DNA of 16,064 nucleotides, from NCBI GenBank assembly GCA_964370475.1, contig CAYJJI010000022.1:1-16064 (forward strand). Direction: 5' to 3'. Below the pieces are notes generated by a model. The model saw only the letters and a list, made by a program, of their open reading frames with translations. It was not told the DNA's origin and did not search any database. Each line of letters opens with the position of its first letter. Within the stretch, counting starts at the first letter, position 1. Of the stretch, positions 5,491 to 13,024 are shown piece by piece. The stretch comes from CAYJCL01 sp964370475. Lineage in GTDB: Bacteria > Bacillota_I > Bacilli_A > RF39 > UBA660. Made by a program: the position numbers and the translations under genes.

Positions 5491-7629
5491 ATGAAAGAAG
5501 ATATATTAAATATCATGGAGGATATCCATGAAGCAAAAGAAGCAATGCAAATAAATGATATGCTAAAACTTAAGACAGCATCAGAATATCAAATATTAAC
5601 TTCCTCATTAGATGAATTAGTTGCAGAAAATACAATGTATTTAACAAAGAAAAACAGATATATGTTATTAAAAAACTGTACTAATTTACTTATTGGAAAA
5701 TTAACAGTAAACAAAAAAGGATTTGGTTTTGTAATAATTGAAAAAGCAGATGACTTATACATTAGCGCTGATAATATGGGAGATGCAATCGATGGCGATA
5801 TTGTTCTATGTGAAGTAATTGCTAAGAAAATTAAAAAAGAAGGAAAAATTCTTAAAGTAGTTAAAAGAGATATTAATAATTTAGTTGGAGAAGCAATAAA
5901 AGACGGAGACCAATTCCGTTTAGATTTAGACGATAAAAAGAAAGATTTAGAAATAATCTTAAGTAAAGAAAGTTCTCACTTCGTAGTAGAAGGACACAAG
6001 TTACTAGCTAAAATTTCTCAACAAGTTACTAAAAATTCTTATATAGCAGATGTTATTAAAATAATTGGTCATAAAGATGATCCTGGAATAGATATTTTAA
6101 GTGTAGCTTATAAACATGGATTCTATGAAGATTTTGGGCCGAATGTTGAAGAGGAACTAAAAGAAATTCCAGCTTTTATTCAAGAAAAAGACACATATAA
6201 TAGAAGAGACCTTCGTAATGAAACAATCTTCACTATTGACGGAGCAGATACAAAAGATATAGATGACGCGATCAGCGTAAGTTATGAAAACGGTATATAC
6301 ACACTAGGAGTACACATAGCAGATGTATCACACTATGTTAAAGAAAACACAGCATTAGGAGACCAAGCTTATGAAAGAGGTACTAGTGCTTACTTAGCAG
6401 ATACAGTAATACCAATGATTCCACATCAATTATCAAATGGAATATGCTCATTAAATCCCAACGTAGATAGATTAGCTGTGTCATGTGAAATGAAAATAAA
6501 TGAAACAGGAAACATAATAGAGCATGATATATTCTTAAGTGTAATAAACAGTAAAATTAAAATGACTTATAAAGCAGTAAATGATATATTAATCAGAAAT
6601 AAAGTAGCTGAAGGATATGAACCATATGAAGAGACTTTAAGACTGATGGAAAAATTACACAAAGTATTAAGAGAAAATAAAAAAAGACGAGGTTACATAG
6701 ATTTTGATTTAGATGAAGCTAAAGCAATTCAAAACGAAAAAGGTGTATGTATTGATATTATAAAACGTACTAGAGAAACTGGAGAAGTTCTAATTGAAGA
6801 TTTCATGATAGCAGCAAACGAAGCAGTAGCTACTCATATATTTAATATGGACCTTCCATTCATTTACAGAGTACATGGAGATCCAAAAGAAGAAAAAGTT
6901 CAAGACTTCTTAAACCTAGTAAAAGTATTAGGTTATAAAGTAGAAGGTAATACTAAAGATTTAACTTCAAAAACAATGCAAAATATTTTAAAACAATTAA
7001 AAGACAAAAAAGAATTTACAATACTATCAAGCTTATTACTAAGAAGTATGAGAAAAGCAGAATATAGTAAAGATAATATTGGACACTTTGGTTTAGCATC
7101 TAGAATATACACACATTTTACATCTCCAATAAGAAGATACCCAGATTTAGTAGTTCATAGATTACTAAAAAGATATTTAATAGATAACGATTACTCAAAA
7201 CCAACAATTACAGAACTAGAAACTAGTTTAATAAATATAGCAACTCATACATCTGAAAGAGAAGTTGAAGCTATAGAATCAGAACGTGAAGTAATGGATA
7301 TGAAAACAGCTGAATATATGGAAAGTCATATCGGAGAAGAGTATGAAGGAATGATAACTTCAATAACAAACTTTGGAATGTTTGTAGAACTTCCAAATCT
7401 AATAGAAGGATTAGTTCATATTTCTACACTTAAAGGAGACTATTATAACTATATTGAGGAAATACTAGCTATGGTAGGTAAATCTACAAAAAAACAATAC
7501 CGCTTAGGTGATATTGTAAAAGTAAAAGTAGTATCGGCTAATAAACATGCAGGTACAGTAGATTTTGAAATAATTGAAGAAAAAAAAGAAAATAAAGATG
7601 AAAAAGAAAATAAAGATATCAAAGCCTGA
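5491..7629 (+). CDS. rnr: Ribonuclease R (RNB-family 3'-5' exoribonuclease)
   Basis: A 712-residue processive 3'-5' exoribonuclease acting on structured RNA and, with SmpB-tmRNA, on non-stop messages. Domains in order: N-terminal helical region (1-60), cold-shock OB domain (about 67-125, NKKGFGFVII), second OB region (about 130-195), RNB catalytic domain (about 240-565) and S1 domain (about 613-697, YEGMITSITNFGMFVEL). The metal-binding aspartates are D250, D256, D258 and D259 in TIDGADTKDIDDA. HFTSPIRRYPDL at 542-553 is the RNB signature. The tail after S1 is short and Lys/Glu-rich. The start has AGGAAGGG 6 bases upstream. It shares a transcript with the pilin and is followed by smpB, a common pairing. 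Confidence 0.97.
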   Translation: MKEDILNIMEDIHEAKEAMQINDMLKLKTASEYQILTSSLDELVAENTMYLTKKNRYMLLKNCTNLLIGKLTVNKKGFGFVIIEKADDLYISADNMGDAIDGDIVLCEVIAKKIKKEGKILKVVKRDINNLVGEAIKDGDQFRLDLDDKKKDLEIILSKESSHFVVEGHKLLAKISQQVTKNSYIADVIKIIGHKDDPGIDILSVAYKHGFYEDFGPNVEEELKEIPAFIQEKDTYNRRDLRNETIFTIDGADTKDIDDAISVSYENGIYTLGVHIADVSHYVKENTALGDQAYERGTSAYLADTVIPMIPHQLSNGICSLNPNVDRLAVSCEMKINETGNIIEHDIFLSVINSKIKMTYKAVNDILIRNKVAEGYEPYEETLRLMEKLHKVLRENKKRRGYIDFDLDEAKAIQNEKGVCIDIIKRTRETGEVLIEDFMIAANEAVATHIFNMDLPFIYRVHGDPKEEKVQDFLNLVKVLGYKVEGNTKDLTSKTMQNILKQLKDKKEFTILSSLLLRSMRKAEYSKDNIGHFGLASRIYTHFTSPIRRYPDLVVHRLLKRYLIDNDYSKPTITELETSLINIATHTSEREVEAIESEREVMDMKTAEYMESHIGEEYEGMITSITNFGMFVELPNLIEGLVHISTLKGDYYNYIEEILAMVGKSTKKQYRLGDIVKVKVVSANKHAGTVDFEIIEEKKENKDEKENKDIKA

Positions 7630-7642
7630 TATCTTTTTCTTT
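7612..7642 (+). terminator. Intrinsic terminator overlapping the rnr 3' end
   Basis: AAAGATATC (7612-7620) and GATATCTTT (7628-7636) form a 9-bp stem around AAAGCCT, then a T-rich tract. The last five sense codons of rnr are the 5' arm and loop, and the TGA stop (7627-7629) begins the 3' arm. Confidence 0.8.
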
Positions 7643-7669
7643 TGAAAAAAAGTTATAATATGATATAAT
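7642..7669 (+). promoter_or_regulatory. Promoter of smpB
   Basis: TTGAAA (7642-7647), a 16-base spacer and TATAAT (7664-7669) preceded by TGA. A second TATAAT lies at 7654-7659. The predicted leader is about 12 nt, ending in GGTGA before the ATG at 7688. Confidence 0.72.
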
Positions 7670-7687
7670 TTATTAACGGTGATAATA

Positions 7688-8119
7688 ATGGAAATAAAAA
7701 ATAAAAAAGCATACTTTGATTACGAAATCAAAAAAGAAATTGAAGCAGGAATAGCTCTTCAAGGAACAGAGATAAAAAGTATTAGAAACGGTAGTGGAGA
7801 TTTAAAAGACTCATTTGCTATTATAAAAAATAACGAAATATTTTTACTTAATATGTATATAGCCAGATACGAAGAAGGTAATAGATTCAATCATGATGAA
7901 AGAAGAACAAGAAAGCTATTATTACATAAAAAAGAAATAATAAAATTAAAAGAACAACTAGATCAAGATGGTTATAGTTTAGTCCCTCTAAAAATGTACT
8001 TTAACCACGGAAAAGTAAAACTTTTAATAGGATTAGCAAAAGGAAAAAAATTATATGACAAAAGACAGGCACTAAAAGAAAAAGAAATTAGTAGAGAAAA
8101 AAACAAAATAAATTATTAA
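7688..8119 (+). CDS. smpB: SsrA-binding protein SmpB
   Basis: Binds tmRNA and brings it to stalled ribosomes for trans-translation. The 143-residue protein has the expected beta-barrel signature (KKAYFDYEIKKEIEAGIALQ, then GTEIKSIR), the central NMYIARYEEGNRFNHDERRTRKLLLHK split by family spacing, VPLKMYFNHGKVKLLIGLAKGKK, and a basic C-terminal tail (KRQALKEKEISREKNK) that inserts in the decoding centre. A GTG three codons earlier (7679) is in frame, but it is part of the GGTGA ribosome site, so ATG 7688 is preferred. It has its own short promoter after the rnr terminator. The tmRNA gene ssrA, often next to smpB in Bacillota, is not found here. Confidence 0.96.
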   Translation: MEIKNKKAYFDYEIKKEIEAGIALQGTEIKSIRNGSGDLKDSFAIIKNNEIFLLNMYIARYEEGNRFNHDERRTRKLLLHKKEIIKLKEQLDQDGYSLVPLKMYFNHGKVKLLIGLAKGKKLYDKRQALKEKEISREKNKINY

Positions 8120-8123
8120 ATTG

Positions 8124-8132
8124 TGATATAAT
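8124..8132 (+). promoter_or_regulatory. Extended -10 promoter of the yerB-cdaA-cdaR operon
   Basis: TGA-TATAAT at 8124-8132, beginning 5 bases after the smpB stop and ending 19 bases before the ATG at 8152. The ribosome site is AAGAGG. No -35 match is seen in the AT-rich smpB 3' end. No terminator separates smpB from this gene, so smpB read-through may also feed the operon. Confidence 0.62.
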
Positions 8133-8151
8133 ATATAAGAGGTAAAATAAA

Positions 8152-9189
8152 ATGAATAAAGTATTAAAGAATAAAAAGGCGCTAATAATAATCGGAATGA
8201 TAATTACAGTATTAATAGCAGCATTAGTATATATATTAGTGTTTAAAAAAGACACAGAAGAAGAAAAAAAACAAACAGAAGCTACAAAAGAATTACAAGA
8301 TTTAAATATAGTGGACATAAATTCCACTACAAGACCTTACGCAGTAATGATAAATAACCATGACACAGTAAGACCTTATCATTCTGGATTACAAGAAGCG
8401 TATATATTATATGAAATAGTAGTTGAAGGTGGAATATCAAGATACATGGGACTCTTTAAAGACGTAGAAGTAGAAAGAATTCACGGTGTAAGAAGTGCTA
8501 GACACTATTATTTAGATTACGCATTAGAAAATGATGCATATTACATCCATTGGGGAGGAAGTCCACAAGCATTTAGTGATATTTCGACACTTGGTGTAAA
8601 TAGTTTCGAAGTTTATCATAACAAATATGCTTTTTATGATTCATCATTAAATATTTCTGCAGAACATACAACTTATACTAGTACAGAACTAATGGAAAAT
8701 GCTATAGCAACAAAAAACTATAGAGAAGAAACAAATCAAGATTTACTTTTAAACTATAGTGTTGATAAGATTAATTTAGAAGAAAAAGATGAAAGTATAG
8801 TAGCTAATACAATTACAATACCATACTCATCTTCAAACATATCATCATTAGAATATGATGAAGAACTAGAAGTATACCTTCATAGTGTAGATAATAAAGC
8901 ACATACTGACTATATTACCAAGGAACAATATACATTTAAAAATATAATTACTTACCAAGTAGAAAATTATACAATTCCAGGAGAGTCAACAAGACAAGAA
9001 TTAGAAAACGTTGGATCTGGAACAGGATATTTAATTACCAATGGACATGCAGTACCAATTAATTGGGAAAAAGATTCAAGAACAGACCAAACAATATATA
9101 CTTATCAAAATGGAGAAGAAATTATTGTAAATGATGGTAATACATATATAGCAATTCAACCATTAGGTCAAAAACTAACAATAGAGTAA
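8152..9189 (+). CDS. YerB-like DUF3048 protein, membrane-anchored
   Basis: A 345-residue protein with a basic start, one N-terminal membrane helix (about 9-30), a charged linker and a DUF3048 region. Recognisable blocks are RPYAVMINNHDTVRPYHSGL (61-80), LYEIVVEGGISRYMGLF (86-102), IHGVRSARHYYLDYA (110-124) and YIHWGGSPQA (131-140). A C-terminal part (about 225-340, with GSGTGYLITNGHAVPINW) matches the second DUF3048 domain. Bacillus YerB is a lipoprotein of unknown function; here a plain membrane anchor replaces the lipobox. It is probably extracellular. It is the first gene of the unit leading to the c-di-AMP genes, nine bases upstream of the 92-residue protein. Family assignment is confident; function is not known. 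Confidence 0.86.
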   Translation: MNKVLKNKKALIIIGMIITVLIAALVYILVFKKDTEEEKKQTEATKELQDLNIVDINSTTRPYAVMINNHDTVRPYHSGLQEAYILYEIVVEGGISRYMGLFKDVEVERIHGVRSARHYYLDYALENDAYYIHWGGSPQAFSDISTLGVNSFEVYHNKYAFYDSSLNISAEHTTYTSTELMENAIATKNYREETNQDLLLNYSVDKINLEEKDESIVANTITIPYSSSNISSLEYDEELEVYLHSVDNKAHTDYITKEQYTFKNIITYQVENYTIPGESTRQELENVGSGTGYLITNGHAVPINWEKDSRTDQTIYTYQNGEEIIVNDGNTYIAIQPLGQKLTIE

Positions 9190-9198
9190 GAGGTTTAT

Positions 9199-9477
9199 AT
9201 GAACGATATTATTGTATTTTTAGGAGATTATCAAATATGGTTTATCATTTTAGGAATAGTACTAGTACTAGCACTTATAGGTAATCTATCTGAAAAAAAA
9301 GAAAAAACTACAACAATTAAAGAAGTATCAACAGAAAAACCAACAATAGAAATTGAAAGTTTAAATAATGAACCAGTTAACCAAACTGTAAACAATCAAG
9401 ATTTAACAGGAATAGTTAAATCATCAAATGAAACATTAGAATTAACAGAAACATTAAATGAGGGAGAGATTAAATGA
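9199..9477 (+). CDS. Small single-pass membrane protein of unknown function (orf92)
   Basis: I do not recognise a family. The 92-residue product has a short N-terminal segment, one strong membrane helix (about 12-29, IWFIILGIVLVLALIGNL), a basic stretch SEKKEK and a hydrophilic tail rich in Thr, Asn and Glu that looks disordered. Topology by the positive-inside rule puts the tail in the cytoplasm. AGAGGTT upstream of the ATG is the ribosome site. Its TGA stop overlaps the cdaA ATG by four bases, so it is translationally coupled to the cyclase. That position invites the inference of a CdaA-associated role, but nothing in the sequence proves it. Confidence 0.7.
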   Translation: MNDIIVFLGDYQIWFIILGIVLVLALIGNLSEKKEKTTTIKEVSTEKPTIEIESLNNEPVNQTVNNQDLTGIVKSSNETLELTETLNEGEIK

Positions 9478-10301
9478 CTTTAACAAGTGTCTGGACAATC
9501 ATAACTAAAATAATAGATATATCAGTTATATGGATTATGTTCTATTTTGTCTTAAAAAATATAAAAAATAACGTAAAAATGGTATTGATCGTAAAAGGAG
9601 TAATACTAGTATTATTCATTCAAATACTAAGTGAAATATTAAATCTTTATACTGTAGGAGTTATATTACAATATGTACTACAATGGGGACCTATTGCTTT
9701 AATAATAATCTTCCAACCAGAAATAAGAACAGTACTAGAATCAATTGGAAGAACGCAACTACTAGGAAGACATAAAATATTAACAGTTGATGAAAGAGAG
9801 CGCGTAGTATACGAAATAATGGAAGCTGTAGAGTACTTCAAAAAAAATCGTATAGGATCTTTAATTGTTATAGAAAGAAATATATCACTACAAGATTACA
9901 TAACACCGGCAACAAAGATTTATGCCGATTTAACAAGTCCATTATTAGGAACTATTTTCTTTCCAAATTCACCACTACATGATGGTGGAGTAATTGTTCA
10001 AGGGGATAGAGTGATATGTGCAGGAGCAGTATTTAAAACTAGTATGGATCAAAATATTAGTAAAAGATTAGGAACTAGACATAGAGCAGCTCTTGGTATA
10101 GCAGAAGAAACAGATGCAATTGCATTAGTAGTTTCTGAAGAAACAGGAAGAATTAGTATAGCAATAGATAATCAAATTAAATATAATTTAAGTATCGATG
10201 AATTCCGAATGACATTAATGGAAGAATTAAAACCTAAATCAGAAATATTCTATAATGCAGATGAAGAGAATGGAAGTGATGATATTGAAAAAAAACAATA
10301 A
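9474..10301 (+). CDS. cdaA: Membrane diadenylate cyclase CdaA
   Basis: Makes cyclic di-AMP from two ATP, a signal controlling potassium, osmolyte and cell-wall homeostasis. The 275-residue protein has three N-terminal membrane helices (about 5-27, 35-57, 61-80), a linker with QPEIRTVLESIGR (81-93), and a DisA_N domain. The second active-site motif LGTRHRAALGI (199-209, R202-H203-R204) is intact. The first reads LHDGGVIV (168-175), so the canonical DGA is DGG here; codons are GAT GGT GGA. The C-terminal tail after about 252 is acidic and overlaps the cdaR start. Coupled to orf92 upstream and to cdaR downstream. glmM, which usually follows cdaR in Bacillota, is absent. Identity is secure; activity of the DGG variant is not tested by sequence. 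Confidence 0.95.
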   Translation: MTLTSVWTIITKIIDISVIWIMFYFVLKNIKNNVKMVLIVKGVILVLFIQILSEILNLYTVGVILQYVLQWGPIALIIIFQPEIRTVLESIGRTQLLGRHKILTVDERERVVYEIMEAVEYFKKNRIGSLIVIERNISLQDYITPATKIYADLTSPLLGTIFFPNSPLHDGGVIVQGDRVICAGAVFKTSMDQNISKRLGTRHRAALGIAEETDAIALVVSEETGRISIAIDNQIKYNLSIDEFRMTLMEELKPKSEIFYNADEENGSDDIEKKQ

Positions 10302-11661
10302 AAAAATTAAAAAAGCCTTCAAAGGTATTTATAACTTTGTTGATAAATATATCGTCTTACCAATAAGTAAAGTTATATTTATCATTGGTAACAAAATATC
10401 TAAAAATAATAAACTAGATAAGATCCTTAATAATCCACATACATTAATATATATAGCTTTAGGACTTTCTTTAATTATATTCTTTTTGATAGATACAAAA
10501 ACTATAACATTAACAGAAACAAATTCAGAAATAATAACAGATGAAGAAGTAAACGTGTTATACAATTCAAGCGCTTATGTAGTAGAGGGATTACCTGAAG
10601 ATGTAGATATAGTACTGACAGGTAGAAAAAGTGATTTATACTTAGCTAAAAGACTTGGAGATCACGTAGTAACTCTAGATTTAAGTGATTTGGAAGTAAG
10701 TGATGAACCTCAAACAGTAGAACTAACTTACAATCAACCAATAGATTCATTAGACTACACGTTAGTACCATCAGAAGTAACTGTTACAGTAAAGAAAAAA
10801 GTAAGTGATATTAAATCATTAACATATGATATCTTAAATCAAGACCAACTTGATGAAAAATTAAGTGTAGAATCAATAGAGTTATCTAAAAATGAAGTAG
10901 TAGTAAAAGGTAGCGAAGATACATTAAATAAAATAGCTTCAGTAAAAGCACTAATTGATTTAGAAGATAACAACTTTGAAGATAAAGGAACATATGTATT
11001 AGATAATACTAAGCTTGTGGCTTACGACGATAATGGACAAATACTAGATAATGTAGAAATAGTATCAACAGCAGTATCAGCAACAATTGAATTGGATTCA
11101 TACTCTAAAGATGTTCCAATTAATATAATTACAACAGGAGAATTAGTTACAGGTAAAGCAATAGAAAAAATATTAGTTAATGGAGAATCAAATTATCAAG
11201 TTACAATATATGGAGATCGCGAAACTATTGATTCAATAGAAAGTGTTCCAGTAACTATTGATATAGACAAACAAGGAAACTCAAATTCTATTATTCAAAA
11301 TCCAACTATTGGAAAACCTAGTGGAGTTCGTCACATAAGTGACACTAGTGTAGAAATAGAATTAACTTTTGCAGAAGCAAAACAAAAAACAATAGAAGGT
11401 ATTAGCATCGAAATGGTTAACGTTCCAAGCGGACTTAATGTAACAGCTAAATCATTATCTTCAGAAGTTGTATCAGTTCAAGTAATAGGTGTACAATCTG
11501 TTATTGATACAATAGATAGTAACGATATAGATGCGGTAATTGATTTAACAGGATATCCAGTAGGAGAACATTCAATAGAAGTGTATGTAAGGTCACTAGA
11601 TCCTAGAGTACAATATATAGTAAGTAAATCAATAGATGTTATTATAACAAAAGAAAACTAA
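10285..11661 (+). CDS. cdaR: YbbR-domain regulator of CdaA (CdaR)
   Basis: CdaR proteins are anchored in the membrane with extracellular YbbR repeats and modulate the partner diadenylate cyclase. From TTG 10285 the product is 458 residues: a basic N-terminal stretch of about 50 residues, a membrane helix (about 54-70), then four successive YbbR-like repeats to the end with recurring phrases such as QTVELTYNQPIDSLDYTLVP, VVVKGSEDTLNKI and VSVQVIGVQSVIDTI. I prefer TTG because TGGAAGTGA at 10271-10279 is 8 bases before it. In-frame ATGs at 10255, 10270 and 10279 are poorly spaced or have no site. The overlap with cdaA is then 17 bases. The helix is near residue 60 rather than the very N-terminus, so an extra cytoplasmic segment precedes it. 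It ends in a bidirectional terminator. Confidence 0.88.
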   Translation: MKKNNKKIKKAFKGIYNFVDKYIVLPISKVIFIIGNKISKNNKLDKILNNPHTLIYIALGLSLIIFFLIDTKTITLTETNSEIITDEEVNVLYNSSAYVVEGLPEDVDIVLTGRKSDLYLAKRLGDHVVTLDLSDLEVSDEPQTVELTYNQPIDSLDYTLVPSEVTVTVKKKVSDIKSLTYDILNQDQLDEKLSVESIELSKNEVVVKGSEDTLNKIASVKALIDLEDNNFEDKGTYVLDNTKLVAYDDNGQILDNVEIVSTAVSATIELDSYSKDVPINIITTGELVTGKAIEKILVNGESNYQVTIYGDRETIDSIESVPVTIDIDKQGNSNSIIQNPTIGKPSGVRHISDTSVEIELTFAEAKQKTIEGISIEMVNVPSGLNVTAKSLSSEVVSVQVIGVQSVIDTIDSNDIDAVIDLTGYPVGEHSIEVYVRSLDPRVQYIVSKSIDVIITKEN

Positions 11662-11692
11662 AAAACATGTAGATTAAATTCTACATGTTTTT
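11661..11692. terminator. Bidirectional terminator between cdaR and the DUF378 gene
   Basis: A perfect 13-bp stem: AAAAACATGTAGA (11661-11673) pairs with TCTACATGTTTTT (11680-11692) around TTAAAT. It has A- and T-runs on the two arms so it can serve both strands. The minus-strand stop codon (11681-11683) is inside the stem and the cdaR stop touches its first base. Confidence 0.9.
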
Positions 11693-11884
11693 ATTTTCGT
11701 AATTCATAAATAATAATGCAATATTAATTAAACCACATACCCCTACAATAGAGTAAATAACTCTCTCAAGCATATTATTGTTAAATAACGACTCAACTAG
11801 ATTATAATCGAAAAAACCTACTAAACCCCAATTAAGTGCTCCTATAACAGTAAATACTAAAGCAATCTTCTGTATTGTTTGCAT
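11681..11884 (-). CDS. DUF378 (YuzA-like) small membrane protein
   Basis: A 67-residue protein with two membrane helices (about 5-27 and 38-58) and the DUF378 signature IGALNWGLVGFFDYNLV at about 13-29. The second helix reads IYSIVGVCGLINIALLF. Function of the family is unknown. I start at the ATG at 11884 because AGAGGA lies 5 bases upstream; an upstream in-frame ATG at 11923 would add 13 polar residues without a ribosome site. It is transcribed against its neighbours and shares its terminator with cdaR. Upstream, a 10-bp palindrome GTATGCATAC (11907-11916) lies in the expected promoter region. Confidence 0.85.
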   Translation of the reverse strand: MQTIQKIALVFTVIGALNWGLVGFFDYNLVESLFNNNMLERVIYSIVGVCGLINIALLFMNYENKNM

Positions 11885-11906
11885 AAATTCCTCTTTTCTA
11901 ATAGTA

Positions 11907-11916
11907 GTATGCATAC
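11907..11916. promoter_or_regulatory. 10-bp palindrome upstream of the DUF378 gene
   Basis: GTATGCATAC is a perfect palindrome 23 bases before the minus-strand start. Its TATGCA and CATACT fall where a -10 box is expected, so it may be part of an operator or simply of the promoter. No clean -35 was found on the minus strand. Confidence 0.3.
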
Positions 11917-11945
11917 CAAACAAACTAAATATACGTAATATTTCT

Positions 11946-11967
11946 TATAAAATAAAATATATTTAAT
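11946..11967 (+). promoter_or_regulatory. Candidate promoter of the lipoprotein gene
   Basis: This AT stretch contains several -10-like hexamers: TATAAA (11946-11951), TATATT (11958-11963) and TTTAAT (11962-11967). The last two lie 18-22 bases before the start codon, the spacing seen elsewhere in the window. No -35 stands out. Confidence 0.35.
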
Positions 11968-11985
11968 TAGAAAAGGAAAGTGGTT

Positions 11986-12975
11986 ATGAAAAAAATAATA
12001 CTATTAATGTTTAGTATATTATTATTATCAGGTTGTGGAAAAACAGATGAATTAAAAGTTGTTGACAACTTTATAAATAAAATAGAAGATATCAAAAGTT
12101 ATTCACTAAATGCAGAAATGGAAATACTAAGCAACGAAGAAACTTATCATTATGATGTTGAAGTACATTATTTAAATAGCGAATACTACAAAGTGAGATT
12201 GTATAATCAAACCAACGATCATGAACAAATAATACTAAAAAACACCGAAGGAGTATATGCAGTGACTCCAGCATTAAATAAAAGTTTTAAATTTCAAAGC
12301 GAATGGCCTAATAGTAGTTCTCAGTCATATTTATTAAATCCTATAATAAAAGATATAGAAAATGATAAAAATCATACAATCGAAACAAAAGATAAATTAA
12401 CAATTTTAACAACTTCAGTAAATTACCCTAATAATCCAGAATTAACTTATCAAAAAATAACTTTCAATGAATCAGAAGAACTAACAAATTTAGATGTTTA
12501 TAATAAAAATGATATAGCTATAATAAAAGTTAAATTTACAAATATTGATTACAAAGCTAAGTTTGATGAAACAAACTTTAATATAGATGACTTAATTCAA
12601 GTACAAACACCAACAGAAGAGACAACTAATTACTTAGATGAAATTATATACCCATTATATATTCCAACAAATACTTATTTAAAATCACAAGAAACAATCG
12701 ATGTAATAGATGGTAATAGAGCAATACTAACATTCTCAGGAGAAAAAAACTTCGTATTAGTAGAAGAAGTAAGTAAAGTAAACGAAGAGTTCGAAATAAT
12801 CCCAGTATATGGTGATCCGTTATTACTTAGTAATACAGTAGGAGCAATAACAGCCAACTCATTAACATGGACATCTAATAATATAGATTACTACATAGCA
12901 AGTAACGATTTAACTCAAGAAGAACTTCTCACAATAGCAAATTCACTCAATAATGGAACTTATGTAGGAAAATAA
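11986..12975 (+). CDS. Lipoprotein with LolA/YdcC-like domain and DUF4367-like C-terminus
   Basis: A 329-residue lipoprotein. The signal MKKIILLMFSILLLSGC has a clear lipobox (LSGC), so Cys17 would be lipidated and the protein held on the outer face of the membrane. The region from about 18 to 210 has alternating beta strands with phrases (VVDNFINKIEDIKSYSLNAE, YLNSEYYKVRLYN) typical of LolA/RseB-like folds such as Bacillus YdcC or clostridial GerS. The remainder (about 215-329, with LTWTSNNIDYYIASNDLTQE) resembles DUF4367. A GTG at 11980 is in frame but belongs to the ribosome site region AAAGGAAAGTGG, so the ATG at 11986 is preferred. No outer membrane is implied. Lipoprotein status is sure; domain calls are moderate. 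Confidence 0.8.
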   Translation: MKKIILLMFSILLLSGCGKTDELKVVDNFINKIEDIKSYSLNAEMEILSNEETYHYDVEVHYLNSEYYKVRLYNQTNDHEQIILKNTEGVYAVTPALNKSFKFQSEWPNSSSQSYLLNPIIKDIENDKNHTIETKDKLTILTTSVNYPNNPELTYQKITFNESEELTNLDVYNKNDIAIIKVKFTNIDYKAKFDETNFNIDDLIQVQTPTEETTNYLDEIIYPLYIPTNTYLKSQETIDVIDGNRAILTFSGEKNFVLVEEVSKVNEEFEIIPVYGDPLLLSNTVGAITANSLTWTSNNIDYYIASNDLTQEELLTIANSLNNGTYVGK

Positions 12976-12993
12976 TTGATTTCCTACATTTTT
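12962..12993 (+). terminator. Terminator with the lipoprotein stop codon in its loop
   Basis: ATGTAGGAAA (12962-12971) pairs with TTTCCTACAT (12980-12989) around an 8-base loop, then Ts. The last sense codons form the 5' arm and the TAA (12973-12975) is in the loop. Confidence 0.88.
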
Positions 12994-13005
12994 CTATGAT
13001 ATAAT
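12976..13005 (+). promoter_or_regulatory. Promoter of the thioredoxin-fold-like gene, overlapping a terminator
   Basis: TTGATT (12976-12981), an 18-base spacer and TGA-TATAAT (-10 at 13000-13005), 19 bases before the ATG. The -35 lies in the loop and 3' arm of the upstream terminator. Confidence 0.7.
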
Positions 13006-13024
13006 TCTAATGGGAGAGTTTTAA

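Noticed and set aside
8120..8151. tmRNA gene ssrA after smpB
   Set aside because: Only 32 bases separate smpB from the next gene, filled by a promoter and ribosome site, and no tRNA-like ends are found anywhere in the window.
11986..12975. Taking the LolA-like domain as evidence of an outer membrane
   Set aside because: LolA-like folds occur in single-membrane Bacillota lipoproteins such as YdcC, and every neighbour is of Gram-positive type.
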